A stretch of DNA of 64,000 nucleotides from Pseudomonas graminis (GCF_002093745.1 NZ_MTSB01000003.1:248001-312000), one strand, 5' to 3'. Positions 26,997 through 39,641 are shown, counted from the first letter of the stretch. Notes: a model not told the origin generated them from the sequence alone. Numbers and translations are program-made.

Positions 26997-29303
26997 CTAG
27001 AGGTTCTCGTAGCGATTCATGTCCAGCACCGCCGCTTCCCGCGGCTCGGTCTCCTGGAGATACCGATTCAGGTCATGGAAATACGTCCAGAACAGCGGAT
27101 GGGTTCGTCGAATACCCCAGCGCTGGACGATCTGTTCGAAGCTTGCCTGATCCTGGCTCTGCTGCATGGCTTCGACAAAAGCAGGCACTTGCGCGGCAGG
27201 AATATTGAAGATGAAATTCGGGTAGCTGCTGAGTACCCCAGGATAAATGGTCAACGTGTCCAGGCCCGGTATATAGCGGTAAGACTCGCCCAGCAGAAAC
27301 GCGACATTGGTGTGCGCGCGGTTGCGCAGCATGCTGTACATGACCCGCTTACCGTGGCTACCCTCGATGCGCAGCATGCTCGCTTCCGGCAATTGGTCAA
27401 TGACCTTCAAGCCCGCCGCCGGACGCGACGCCAACTGGCTCAGCGCCTGCTCTGCCTGAGCAAAGTCACTGTCCAGGCCGGCCCGTGAACAATACGCACC
27501 CGTGCAGCGATTGATCGGATCAGGCGCTGCATTCAGGCTGCCGACACGCTCGATCAGCCTGAACGCGAAATCCCGTTGCGGGGCCTTCTCATCAAGCGTT
27601 ATTCCGCTGGGCGTGCTGTCGTCGATGTCCTGATAATCCAGCCACATCTTGAGTTTGCCGCTGTCCTGATACAAATCGCCGAGCAAGCCATCACGCAGAT
27701 CGGCAGGCATCAGACGCAGGAAATTGATTTCGGCGCCATTGCGGATCAGGTCGAAGTACAGCCGGGTCTGCGCCTGATGCGAGACATTGCCATAGACATC
27801 GAAATTCACCGCCAACTGGTAATAGGTGCGCTCCAGCAGCGGGAAATCGAACAGCCACGTGGAATGCGGCACATCGCCAATCAGGCCCTTGTTCACCGAA
27901 GCACTGTCGAAATGGCGAAACACGCTCAGCAGTGCATTGTCATTGCCCGCCCACAGCGTGTTCCAGCCCGGCGCGGGCATTTTCGCGTAGCTGTCGCGGC
28001 GCAGGTCTTCATACTGGTTGCGCCGGTCCCGGTAGGACAGCCACAGGCTGAGGACACTGCCCACGTCGTCATTCTGCCCCGGCATCGCCAGCAACGGCGT
28101 AGCCTGCCCGCGATAAGCTGCATCGGTGATGTAACGGTCGTGCGCCGGGTCCTGAAACAGCACCCAGAAATGATCGCGAATCACATCGGTCGCTATCTGT
28201 CCGCGACAAACCGGCCCGCGAATGAATGTACGAACAAAGTACTCGGCGTTGTCGAGCATGAACTGATAGCGCGCAGCCGCTGGAATTGCTTCAAAGGTCA
28301 GAAACGGGTTGGCGCGATGGCCAGGGCCATAGCCAGGCAGCGCACCGACTTTCCAGTCGTTGCCGTAAAACAACTGCCTGACCCGCGCCAGTTTCTGCGG
28401 GCTCATGGCATAGGTGATATGGGTCTTATGGACGATGACGCCCTGCACGGGTACCAGGCGGTAATAGAAGTCGCTGCCGGGATCGTCATCCGGGCGTCGC
28501 GTGGCAATCAGATCGACAGGCTGGCCGCTTGGCGTTCGCGAGCGTACCCATTGAAAAAAGTGCCCGGCCTCGCCGCCTTCGAAATAGATGTGCGCCAGAA
28601 ACAGATGCTCGAACAGCCAGCGGCCCGCCAGCGCCTGCGTGGCGCCGGGCTGATTGAGCTGCGCCTCCCAGGCATTGATTTGCGCCGCCTCAGCGACGCT
28701 GGGGGTGATCGACTGCCGCTCGACCGGAGCACCTGCAGCCAGCCAGCGCTTCAGCGTCTGGTATTCGGCATCGGTCAGGCCGGTCACCGCCAGCGGCATG
28801 CCCTGTTGCGCATGGGCGGCGGCGTAGGCGTTGAATTCGCCAGGCAGCGGGCAGACGTTCTCGCGATTGAGGCCCAGCGCGATTTCATCCGGGATCTTGC
28901 TGTTGGCGGGCAGCGGCGCACTACGCCCCAGATCAAGCATGCGCGCCATCAATGCCGCCTGACCGCCCTGCGCCTCAAGCACCGAGTAAAAGCCCTTGCC
29001 ACGCCACGCGTCGGTGTCGCGCGCGTCATAAAACAATCGGGTCGGCGCAACCGCCTCACTGCGTTCGCCCTGATACACCGGGATTTTGCTCGCGCCACGG
29101 CTCAGCCCCTCCCCGCTGCCCAGGTTCAGCTGGCACGGAGCGTCGTTACAGGCATGGCAGGCAACGCACTTCTCGGTGAGGATCGGCTGAATATCCCGGG
29201 TGTAGGAAATAGCCGGGGATGCCGGTGTAACGGAGGGGGTCTGAGCCTGGGCAGCACAGCAGATAAACAGCAAGGCGACGCTTGCCAACAAACGGTGCGG
29301 CAT
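26997..29303 (-). CDS. cti: Fatty acid cis/trans isomerase
   Basis: Cti converts cis- to trans-unsaturated membrane fatty acids in place, rigidifying the membrane against solvents, heat and other stress; it occurs mainly in Pseudomonas and Vibrio. The 768-residue product has a signal peptide (MPHRLLASVALLFICCAAQAQ), placing it in the periplasm, and then a cytochrome-c-type heme motif at residues 46-50 (CVACH, in ILTEKCVACHACNDAPCQLNLGSG), the known Cti hallmark. The remainder (FFQWVRSRTPSGQ, PVQGVIVHKTHITYAMSP, RTFIRGPVCRGQIATDVIRDHFWVLFQDP) is characteristic of the family. It is divergent from metH and monocistronic. Confidence 0.95.
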   Translation of the reverse strand: MPHRLLASVALLFICCAAQAQTPSVTPASPAISYTRDIQPILTEKCVACHACNDAPCQLNLGSGEGLSRGASKIPVYQGERSEAVAPTRLFYDARDTDAWRGKGFYSVLEAQGGQAALMARMLDLGRSAPLPANSKIPDEIALGLNRENVCPLPGEFNAYAAAHAQQGMPLAVTGLTDAEYQTLKRWLAAGAPVERQSITPSVAEAAQINAWEAQLNQPGATQALAGRWLFEHLFLAHIYFEGGEAGHFFQWVRSRTPSGQPVDLIATRRPDDDPGSDFYYRLVPVQGVIVHKTHITYAMSPQKLARVRQLFYGNDWKVGALPGYGPGHRANPFLTFEAIPAAARYQFMLDNAEYFVRTFIRGPVCRGQIATDVIRDHFWVLFQDPAHDRYITDAAYRGQATPLLAMPGQNDDVGSVLSLWLSYRDRRNQYEDLRRDSYAKMPAPGWNTLWAGNDNALLSVFRHFDSASVNKGLIGDVPHSTWLFDFPLLERTYYQLAVNFDVYGNVSHQAQTRLYFDLIRNGAEINFLRLMPADLRDGLLGDLYQDSGKLKMWLDYQDIDDSTPSGITLDEKAPQRDFAFRLIERVGSLNAAPDPINRCTGAYCSRAGLDSDFAQAEQALSQLASRPAAGLKVIDQLPEASMLRIEGSHGKRVMYSMLRNRAHTNVAFLLGESYRYIPGLDTLTIYPGVLSSYPNFIFNIPAAQVPAFVEAMQQSQDQASFEQIVQRWGIRRTHPLFWTYFHDLNRYLQETEPREAAVLDMNRYENL

Positions 29304-29363
29304 ATCCCGAAGGCTCTGATATTAAAATGGCACAATTCTACAAGGCCACAACCGCCGCCAACA

Positions 29364-29376
29364 TGAATGATTTTCA
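29364..29376. promoter_or_regulatory. MetR-type operator upstream of metH
   Basis: TGAATGATTTTCA is a perfect TGAA-N5-TTCA dyad, the MetR consensus, 85 bases before the metH ATG and 61 bases before the cti start. It is well placed for metH activation. Whether it also affects cti is unknown. Confidence 0.55.
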
Positions 29377-29460
29377 TGGAAAAGCCGCAGCACCACCAAA
29401 AGCGCTCCGGTTTGCTATCATCGCCATCTTTAAAGCATCGGCCTTCTCAAGGTAGCCCTC

Positions 29461-33180
<3,720 letters not shown>

Positions 33181-33190
33181 CGCACCAGGC

Positions 33191-34291
33191 TTATTGGCCG
33201 CCTGCTTCCACAGGCGGCAACATGCTTTTCAGTGAAAACGGCGATTTTTCGCCAAAAGCGCCGACATTGAAGGCCTGCGGGTCGAGTCGGTAACGCTCAT
33301 CACGTGTCGCTTCCAGAAAACGCTGCGTGTCTTGCGGTTCGACCAGATGCAGCACATCGATGATGCGTGTTCCGACCTGCAAGCGCGCATGCCGTTGAGC
33401 GGTGTCGTAGCGATGCAGCAGAATGATCGCCCACCCACCCAGCGTGAAGTGCCCGGTAGCGACCACGCCAAGACTGCCATTGAGTTTCGCCTGTAACGAG
33501 AGGGACGTGCCGTTGATGGCACTGAACAAGATGTCTTCACCCGGTTTGCCACCTCGCTCCCGCAAGGCATCCATCGCGCCGAACGCCATTTGCTCATTGG
33601 CCGACCACACCAGGCGAATATCCGGATAACGCGCCAGCAACATCCGCGCCTGCTCAAGTGCGCGATCACGACGCCAGCCGCCCAGCACAATCTGCCGCAG
33701 ATGAACGTCGGGATGCTCCGACAGTGCGCGCAGCAAGCCCTTTTCACGGTACAACGACACCGGCGTGGTATTGGTGCCCGAAAAGGCCAGCATCTCGATC
33801 ATCTGTCCTTGCGCGACCGACCTGGCCTGGCCGATCAGCCGCTTGGCCGTGAGGTACCCGGCCTCCTCGTCATTGCCGACAAGGCTGCCGATGAAGTCCG
33901 GGTAACGCGACGGCAAGTCTCCGATAATGCGCAACTGGTCAGCCGTCAACGTGTTGTTCACGGCGAACAGCTTGACCCCGCTGCCTTGCGAGAGACGCAG
34001 AACTTCTGGCGCAACGTTCAGTTCGTTCGAGAACAGCAAATAATCCGGGCGCGCATTTCCCTGCAACACGTCACGCGCCTCCGTCACCAGCTTGCGGGTA
34101 TCCCGGTCCGTGAAGCGCACTTCGAGCGACATGCCCGTAGTGTGGGCCGCGGTCTGCATGACGCGGACATAGCTGCGCCAGTAGCCGTCGGTGTCAAAAC
34201 CGGGACACAGAAAAACCACTGACGCTGCCCATGTCGAACCGGCCCACACCATGCCGGACATCATCAGCCCGAGGGCATACAAGACCTTCAT
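33191..34291 (-). CDS. Orphan periplasmic sugar-binding protein (Peripla_BP_4 type)
   Basis: A 366-residue secreted solute-binding protein. The ATG at 34291 begins a signal peptide (MKVLYALGLMMSGMVWAGSTWAA); a longer in-frame start adds a non-signal N-terminus. The mature chain has the type-I periplasmic-binding / LacI-like fold: VVFLCPGFDTDGYWRSYVRVMQTAAHTTGMSLEVRFTDRD, PDYLLFSNELNVAPEVLRLSQGSGVKLFAVNN, FIGSLVGNDEEAGYLTAKRLIG and IRLVWSANEQMAFGAMDALRERG. No permease or ATPase gene is adjacent, so it either serves a transporter elsewhere or feeds a sensor. It converges on metH with 10 bases between stops; the intervening hairpin (33197-33204 with 33211-33218) lies inside its 3' end. Ligand unknown. 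Confidence 0.85.
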   Translation of the reverse strand: MKVLYALGLMMSGMVWAGSTWAASVVFLCPGFDTDGYWRSYVRVMQTAAHTTGMSLEVRFTDRDTRKLVTEARDVLQGNARPDYLLFSNELNVAPEVLRLSQGSGVKLFAVNNTLTADQLRIIGDLPSRYPDFIGSLVGNDEEAGYLTAKRLIGQARSVAQGQMIEMLAFSGTNTTPVSLYREKGLLRALSEHPDVHLRQIVLGGWRRDRALEQARMLLARYPDIRLVWSANEQMAFGAMDALRERGGKPGEDILFSAINGTSLSLQAKLNGSLGVVATGHFTLGGWAIILLHRYDTAQRHARLQVGTRIIDVLHLVEPQDTQRFLEATRDERYRLDPQAFNVGAFGEKSPFSLKSMLPPVEAGGQ

Positions 34292-34392
34292 ATCACCGAA
34301 CCTTGAAGTGGCGGAAATTGAGCGCCACAGGCGATCTATCGGCCGCAACCGCAAGATTCTGGAGACTCGGGGCAGATTCTTTGCTCAGTCCG

Positions 34393-34506
34393 TCAGCGAC
34401 CGCTGACCCAGAACATCGCCACCCCCACCGCCAGAACGACAATGAAAAAGATGGCCCATGTGTCCACGGACCTGCCCGGTTTTGTTACTTTGGGGTGCTT
34501 GCTCAT
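34393..34506 (-). CDS. Small single-span membrane protein, 37 residues
   Basis: The frame from ATG at 34506 reads MSKHPKVTKPGRSVDTWAIFF and on through one hydrophobic helix (about 16-33) to VSGR. AGAGG lies 8 bases before the start, a good ribosome-binding site. The basic N-terminus predicts the N-in, C-out orientation. The frame stays open for 42 codons upstream, but that part has no such signal. No domain is recognised. It sits alone between the orphan sugar-binding protein gene and divergent cysI. Confidence 0.5.
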   Translation of the reverse strand: MSKHPKVTKPGRSVDTWAIFFIVVLAVGVAMFWVSGR

Positions 34507-34846
34507 CGCATCGCCTCTTGTCTGTCTTGTGGCTGATTGCATATGAAAAGAAGTGTCCCGGTGCGGGTTAAACACCGGACAATTCTTAGTTAAGCCGAGT
34601 CTTGCCCACACGGCAAGCAGGGACATACGCAATTCTCCATTTGCTTATCGCTTTTAGTGATTTGCATATATATAAACATCACTTTTATCGATATCTGCAA
34701 ACTGCTATCGTCGCCTCCGCTCCGCAGGGAGTGCGCGGCCGTGCGCGCAGAATCGACCCGATGAGGCAGGCAGCAAGCGGCGGATAGTTTTCCGGACCGC
34801 ATGTGATCGGACCTGCTTCATGACGAAGCCTGAGAACAGGACCTAT

Positions 34847-36505
34847 ATGTACGTATACGACGATTACGATCAGAAGATCATCGAGGACCGCGTCAAGCAG
34901 TTCCGGGATCAGACCCGCCGCTACCTGGCCGGGGAACTGAGCGAAGAAGAGTTTCGACCGTTGCGCCTGCAAAACGGGCTCTATGTTCAGCGCTTCGCGC
35001 CGATGTTGCGCGTGGCGGTTCCTTATGGGCAACTGACCTCGCGTCAGGCGCGCATGATGGCGAAGATTGCCCGCGATTATGACAAGGGCTACGCACACAT
35101 CAGCACCCGTCAGAACGTGCAGTTCAACTGGCCCGCGCTGGAAGACGTGCCCGAGATTCTGGCCGAACTCGCGACGGTGCAGATGCACGCCATCCAGACC
35201 AGCGGCAACTGCCTGCGCAACGTGACCACCGATCAGTTTGCCGGCGTCGCGGCCGATGAGCTGGTCGATCCGCGCCCCTGGTGCGAGATTGTCCGCCAGT
35301 GGACGACGTTTCACCCGGAATTTGCCTACCTGCCGCGCAAGTTCAAGATCGCGATCAATGGTTCGACCCGTGATCGCGCCGCCATCGAAGTGCATGATAT
35401 CGGTCTCGAACCCGTGCGCAACGACGCCGGCGAGCTGGGCTTTCGCGTGCTGGTCGGCGGCGGTCTGGGCCGTACGCCCGTCGTGGGCGCTTTTATCAAC
35501 GAGTTCCTGCCGTGGCAGGATCTGTTGAGCTATCTGGACGCCATTCTGCGGGTCTATAACCGCTATGGCCGTCGCGACAACAAGTACAAGGCGCGGATCA
35601 AGATTCTGGTCAAGGCGCTGACGCCTGAAGTCTTCGCGGAAAAGGTCGAGGCCGAAATGGCCCACCTGCGCGGCGGCCAGACCACCCTCACCGACGCTGA
35701 AGTGCAGCGTGTTTCGCGGCACTTTGTCGACCCTGACTACAAGGCCCTCAGCGATCAGCATGCCGAACTGGCGGCGCTGGATGCCCAGCATCCCGGCTTC
35801 GCACGCTGGCGCCAGCGCAATGTGCTGGCACACAAGAAGCCGGGTTACATCGCCGTGACCCTGTCGCTCAAGCCGACCGGTGTTGCGCCGGGCGACCTGA
35901 CGGACAAACAGCTGGACGCCGTTGCCGACCTGGCCGATCGCTTCAGCTTCGGGCAACTGCGCACCTCCCACGAGCAGAACATCATCCTCGCCGACGTCGA
36001 GCAGGCTGAACTGTTCACGCTGTGGAACGAGCTGCGCGAAAACGGTTTTGCGACCCCGAACATCGGCCTGCTGACCGACATCATCTGCTGCCCTGGCGGC
36101 GATTTCTGCTCGCTGGCCAACGCCAAGTCGATCCCGATTGCCGAGTCTATCCAGCGCCGCTTCGACGACCTGGATTACCTGTTCGATATCGGCGAGCTGG
36201 ACCTGAACATTTCTGGCTGCATGAACGCCTGCGGTCACCACCATGTGGGCCACATCGGCGTATTGGGCGTCGACAAGAAAGGCGAAGAGTTCTATCAGGT
36301 TTCACTCGGCGGCAGTGCCAGCCGTGACGCAAGCCTGGGCAAGATCCTCGGCCCGTCCTTTGCCCAGGATGCGATGCCGGATGTGATCGAAAAACTGATC
36401 GACGTGTACGTTGAAAAACGCACCGAAGACGAGCGTTTCATCGACACCTATCAGCGTATTGGCATTGACCCTTTCAAGGAGCGCGTCTATGCAGCGAATC
36501 ATTAA
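34847..36505 (+). CDS. cysI: Sulfite reductase hemoprotein beta-component
   Basis: CysI reduces sulfite to sulfide with six electrons using siroheme and a 4Fe-4S cluster. ATG at 34847 (MYVYDDYDQKIIEDR) with AGGA upstream is chosen over the frame start 27 bases earlier, since pseudomonad CysI begins MYVYD. The 552-residue protein has two ferredoxin-like and siroheme repeats: GYAHISTRQNVQFNWP, HAIQTSGNCLRNVTTDQFAG, FRVLVGGGLGRTP, and the cluster cysteines in LTDIICCPGGDFCSLANAKS and LNISGCMNACGHHHVGHIGVLG (C-x5-C ... C-x3-C type). It is the plant/pseudomonad-type enzyme that takes electrons without a CysJ flavoprotein next to it. DUF934 follows with overlap. Confidence 0.95.
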   Translation: MYVYDDYDQKIIEDRVKQFRDQTRRYLAGELSEEEFRPLRLQNGLYVQRFAPMLRVAVPYGQLTSRQARMMAKIARDYDKGYAHISTRQNVQFNWPALEDVPEILAELATVQMHAIQTSGNCLRNVTTDQFAGVAADELVDPRPWCEIVRQWTTFHPEFAYLPRKFKIAINGSTRDRAAIEVHDIGLEPVRNDAGELGFRVLVGGGLGRTPVVGAFINEFLPWQDLLSYLDAILRVYNRYGRRDNKYKARIKILVKALTPEVFAEKVEAEMAHLRGGQTTLTDAEVQRVSRHFVDPDYKALSDQHAELAALDAQHPGFARWRQRNVLAHKKPGYIAVTLSLKPTGVAPGDLTDKQLDAVADLADRFSFGQLRTSHEQNIILADVEQAELFTLWNELRENGFATPNIGLLTDIICCPGGDFCSLANAKSIPIAESIQRRFDDLDYLFDIGELDLNISGCMNACGHHHVGHIGVLGVDKKGEEFYQVSLGGSASRDASLGKILGPSFAQDAMPDVIEKLIDVYVEKRTEDERFIDTYQRIGIDPFKERVYAANH

Positions 36506-36983
36506 GAACAACGAAGTCATCGATGAAACCTGGCACCTGCTGCCAAAGGACACCACCTTTGACAGCCTGTCCAACTGTGACGACCTGATCGTGCCGCTGG
36601 CGCTGTGGCGCGAGCACGCGACGGCGCTCAAGGCGCGTGACGGCGAGCTGGGCGTCTGGCTGGACAGCGATGAAGAGGCTGAAGAAATCGGAGACGAGGT
36701 GGATCAGTTTCAGGTTATCGCCCTGAACTTCCCGGCATTTACCGATGGCCGCAGCTTTTCCAATGCGCGCCTGTTGCGTGATCGCTACGGCTTCAAGGGC
36801 GAATTACGCGCCATCGGCGATGTGTTGCGTGATCAATTGTTCTACATGCGCCGCTGTGGCTTCGACGCCTTCGCCGTGCGTGCCGACAAGGACCCGTACG
36901 ACGCGCTGGAAGGCCTTAAGGACTTCTCGGTCACCTATCAGGCCGCAACCGACGAACCGCTGCCGCTGTTCCGGCGCCGCTGA
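36489..36983 (+). CDS. DUF934 protein, sulfite-reduction partner of CysI
   Basis: A 164-residue protein of the DUF934 family, which is nearly always encoded directly after cysI in pseudomonads and is thought to support electron supply or assembly of the reductase. The start at 36489 (MQRIIKNNEVIDETWHLLP) lies inside the cysI 3' end (17-base overlap), a coupled arrangement. Visible features are VPLALWREHATALKARDGELGVWLDSDEEAEEIGD, FPAFTDGRSFSNARLLRDRYGFKGELRAIGDVLRDQLFYMRRCGFDAFAVR and a C-terminus with several arginines. No cofactor motif is visible. Function is inferred from fixed linkage. Confidence 0.88.
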   Translation: MQRIIKNNEVIDETWHLLPKDTTFDSLSNCDDLIVPLALWREHATALKARDGELGVWLDSDEEAEEIGDEVDQFQVIALNFPAFTDGRSFSNARLLRDRYGFKGELRAIGDVLRDQLFYMRRCGFDAFAVRADKDPYDALEGLKDFSVTYQAATDEPLPLFRRR

Positions 36984-37007
36984 TTCGGGCGCCCTGGCGT
37001 CAATGAC

Positions 37008-37064
37008 TGTCGTGCCCACGCTCCGCGTGGACATGCAGTTCATGACGCTCTGCATCACATAGCG
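37008..37064. repeat. Syringae-type intergenic hairpin repeat
   Basis: CCACGC-TCC-GCGTGG (37016-37030) is followed by a weaker arm pair TGACGC-TCT-GCATCA. This double-hairpin unit resembles the short dispersed palindromic element frequent between genes in P. syringae genomes. Only one copy is seen in the window. Confidence 0.5.
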
Positions 37065-37286
37065 GTTCTGGATGCCAGGTAGATTGAGGGTCAACTCAGG
37101 TGACCTTTTCGCCCTCGGCGAGTTACTTTGATGAGGCCAAAGTAACCAAAGCCGTTCACTCCTGTTTCCGGCCCGACTTCGCCCTGTCACTTGCGTCGCA
37201 TTCTGCGTCGTCGTTGCCATCGCGGATGAAAAGCGCTTTAGCAGTTTGGCTAAACGCACCGCTCAGATTCTATAGCTCACCCACAC
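37065..37286. repeat. Non-coding interval with perfect inverted repeats
   Basis: This stretch between DUF934 and sohB holds no credible gene. It contains GGTCA-N7-TGACC (37089-37105) and a perfect 9-bp dyad GTTACTTTG-N7-CAAAGTAAC (37122-37146). GTTACTTTG..CAAAGTAAC resembles an intergenic element seen in many Pseudomonas genomes. The 3' part is a GC-rich tract without clear structure, except that the sohB stop sits at 37287. Confidence 0.45.
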
Positions 37287-38309
37287 CTACCAGAACCGCT
37301 GCTGAGTCAAACGACCCCACCACTTCGTTGCCAATTGATCCGCCGACGTTGCAGCCGCCATGCCCATGCGTTCCTGCAGGCTTTTGCGCTGCACGTAATG
37401 CAGATGGAACACGTCAGCCTCTTTGGCACGCTCAGCCAGATACTCGTCGCTGGTCTTGAGTTCATCGACCAGCTGTTTGTCGACCGCCGCCATGCCCAGC
37501 CACACTTCGCCGGTGGCAACTTCGTCGATGGACAGTTGCGGGCGATAGCTGGCGACGAAGTTCTTGAACAGGTCGTGGGTGATGTCCAGGTCCTGCTGGA
37601 ACTTCTCACGGCCCTTTTCAGTGTTTTCGCCAAACACCGTCAGGGTGCGCTTGTACTCGCCAGCGGTCAGGACCTCGAAATCGATGTCGTGTTTCTTCAA
37701 CAGGCGATTGACGTTAGGCAGTTGCGCTACAACACCGATGGAGCCAAGGATGGCGAACGGTGCGCTGATGATCTTGTTGCCGATGCAGGCCATCATATAA
37801 CCGCCACTGGCAGCCACCTTGTCGATGCACACGGTCAGTGGAATGCCCGCCTGACGAATACGCGCCAGTTGTGAGGACGCCAGACCATAGCTGTGAACCA
37901 TGCCGCCGCCGCTTTCCAGGCGCAAGACCACTTCGTCCTTGTCTGTCGCGAGGGTCAACAGTGCAGTGATTTCATGACGCATGCTTTCGGTGGCAGAAGC
38001 TTTGATATCACCGTCGAAGTCCAGCACGTAGACGCGAGATTTGGGCTCGGCCTGCTTTTTGTCTTTCTTCAGCGCCTTGCCCTGCTCCTTGCGCAAGGCC
38101 TTGAGGCGGTCCTTGTCCAGCAACGACTGCTCGAGCCGCTCGCGCAGCCCTTTGTAGAAGTCATTGAGCCGGGTGACCTGCAACTGCCCGGCAGACTTGC
38201 GACGGCCTTTGCCACGCATGGACGCAATGGCAACCAGCACCACGACGATGGCAATCACCAGCGTCACGGTTCTGGCCAGAAAACCTGCGTAATCGACAAC
38301 GAAATCCAC
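37287..38309 (-). CDS. sohB: Inner-membrane serine protease SohB (S49 family)
   Basis: SohB is a membrane-anchored S49 peptidase related to SppA that degrades periplasmic or membrane peptides. The 340-residue protein has an N-terminal hydrophobic anchor (about 10-32, ARTVTLVIAIVVVLVAIASM), a basic linker rich in Lys and Arg (residues 60-90), and the S49 core. The catalytic serine is Ser168 in KVAASGGYMMAC, and the general-base lysine is Lys220 in TAGEYKRTLTVFGENT. It also shows VLRLESGGGMVHSYGLASSQL and GIPLTVCIDKV. Length and dyad spacing fit SohB. Confidence 0.95.
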   Translation of the reverse strand: MDFVVDYAGFLARTVTLVIAIVVVLVAIASMRGKGRRKSAGQLQVTRLNDFYKGLRERLEQSLLDKDRLKALRKEQGKALKKDKKQAEPKSRVYVLDFDGDIKASATESMRHEITALLTLATDKDEVVLRLESGGGMVHSYGLASSQLARIRQAGIPLTVCIDKVAASGGYMMACIGNKIISAPFAILGSIGVVAQLPNVNRLLKKHDIDFEVLTAGEYKRTLTVFGENTEKGREKFQQDLDITHDLFKNFVASYRPQLSIDEVATGEVWLGMAAVDKQLVDELKTSDEYLAERAKEADVFHLHYVQRKSLQERMGMAAATSADQLATKWWGRLTQQRFW

Positions 38310-38514
38310 GAATATTCCTCACTTGCGTTACGCCCTCAGTGTTCAAGGGCTGCGATGAATGCAGCATACCGACGGCCTGTGCGACGCACCAGCCGCCGCG
38401 CCGTTACAAACCATTAAAACGATGATTTCAAACGAGCGTATGTTTTTTCATTGACAGTTCCCGGGCATCCCTCATAACCTCGCTGGACCTTCAACGTACC
38501 GAGACGACACGGAC

Positions 38515-39219
38515 GTGGGCAGCATCTACCTGATACGACATGGCCAGGCCTCATTTGGTGCAGACGATTATGACGTCCTGTCGCCCGTGGGCATTCGTCA
38601 GGCACAGGTTCTGGGCGCTCACCTCGCTGATCAGGGGCTGACGTTCGACCGTTGCCTGTCCGGTGAATTGCGCAGACAGAAAGACACGGCGCAGCACACG
38701 CTGGCCCGGCTCGCCGAAGCCGGTATCGATACACCGCCTCTGGAACTCGACAGCGCTTTTGACGAATTCGATGCCGAAGCGGTCATCAAGGCGCTGATCC
38801 CGGCCATGCTGCACGACGAGCCCGAGGCGCTGGAGATTCTGCGCAATGCTCCCGGGAACCCCGCCGGTTTCCAGCGCCTGTTCAACCTGATCACCGCGCG
38901 CTGGCTGAGTGGCGACCACGACACGCCAGGGCTGCAAAGCTGGCTATGTTTTGTAGCGCGGGTCAAGGCAGGTCTGGACAGAATTATCGAGGCAGCGGGG
39001 CCGCACGAACGCATTGCCGTGTTCACCTCCGGCGGCACCATTACCGCCCTGCTGCACCTGATTACCGAAATGCCAGCGTTGAAAGCATTGGAGCTTCACT
39101 GGCACATCGTCAACACGTCACTGCATCAGCTCAAATTCAGAAACCACCAGGTCAGCCTGGCGTCTTTCAACGGTTACCCCCATTTGCAGCTACTGCCCGA
39201 ACTCGTTACCTATCGCTGA
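38515..39219 (+). CDS. Histidine phosphatase family protein
   Basis: A 234-residue phosphoglycerate-mutase-like phosphatase. The catalytic RHG is at residues 8-10 (GSIYLIRHGQASFGADDYDVLSPVGIRQAQVLG), and LSGELRRQKDTAQ supplies the second Arg. The second histidine is in the C-terminal HERIAVFTSGGTITALLHLI segment. The start is GTG at 38515 with a weak GGA upstream. It leads a run of same-strand genes (SCP2 protein, ACAD10/11-type kinase, SDR) separated by short gaps, so it may belong to a small lipid- or acyl-processing unit. Substrate unknown. Confidence 0.88.
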   Translation: MGSIYLIRHGQASFGADDYDVLSPVGIRQAQVLGAHLADQGLTFDRCLSGELRRQKDTAQHTLARLAEAGIDTPPLELDSAFDEFDAEAVIKALIPAMLHDEPEALEILRNAPGNPAGFQRLFNLITARWLSGDHDTPGLQSWLCFVARVKAGLDRIIEAAGPHERIAVFTSGGTITALLHLITEMPALKALELHWHIVNTSLHQLKFRNHQVSLASFNGYPHLQLLPELVTYR

Positions 39220-39274
39220 CACCGGCCAAACGCATTATCGCGCACGCCATCACTCCCCCTGAAAGGATCAAGAC

Positions 39275-39592
39275 ATGACCTCAGTCGCCGAAGCCGTCAA
39301 GAGCATGAAAGAAAAATTCAACCCAGCCGCTGCTGCCGGACTGGACCTGATCTTCGGTTTCAACATTACCGATGAAGACAAGCACTACGCCCTGATCGTC
39401 AAAGACAGCACCTGCGAATTGCAGGAAAGCGAAAACCCTGACGCCAACGTGACGCTGGTCATGGACAGCGAAACGCTCAAAGGCATCGTCAGCGGTGATA
39501 CCGATGGCATGCAGGCGTTCATGGGCGGCAAGCTGCGCGCTGAAGGCGACATGATGCTGGCCATGAAGTTGAGCGAACTGTTTCCGGTGTAA
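39275..39592 (+). CDS. SCP2 sterol-carrier domain protein
   Basis: A 105-residue protein consisting of a single SCP2 domain: FNPAAAAGLDLIFGFNITDEDKHYALIVKDSTCELQESENPDANVTLVMDSETLKGIVSGDTDGMQAFMGGKLRAEGDMMLAMKLSELFPV. The lipid-binding alpha/beta fold is clear from the conserved A-L-x-V-K-D-x-x-C and G-D-T-D-G-M-Q-A-F-x-x-G-K-L blocks. Such proteins bind acyl chains or sterol-like lipids. AGGAT precedes the ATG. A good intrinsic terminator follows, and the next gene lies about 190 bases further on. Confidence 0.92.
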   Translation: MTSVAEAVKSMKEKFNPAAAAGLDLIFGFNITDEDKHYALIVKDSTCELQESENPDANVTLVMDSETLKGIVSGDTDGMQAFMGGKLRAEGDMMLAMKLSELFPV

Positions 39593-39614
39593 ATTGCAGC
39601 CCGTTTCACACCAG

Positions 39615-39641
39615 AACCGAAGCCTGGCGCTTCGGTTTTTT
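39615..39641 (+). terminator. Rho-independent terminator after the SCP2 gene
   Basis: A 9-bp stem (AACCGAAGC / GCTTCGGTT) encloses the loop CTGGC and ends in a T-tract (39636-39641). Confidence 0.9.

Noticed and set aside
27576..29366. 596-codon plus-strand open frame opposite cti
   Set aside because: Antisense shadow; cti has clear signal peptide and heme motif, while this frame has none.
29304..29460. Cobalamin riboswitch before metH
   Set aside because: The 157-base leader lacks the conserved B12-box and is too short for the element.
34633..34846. CysB box or riboswitch before cysI
   Set aside because: The region is AT-rich with short dyads, but no site could be defined with confidence.
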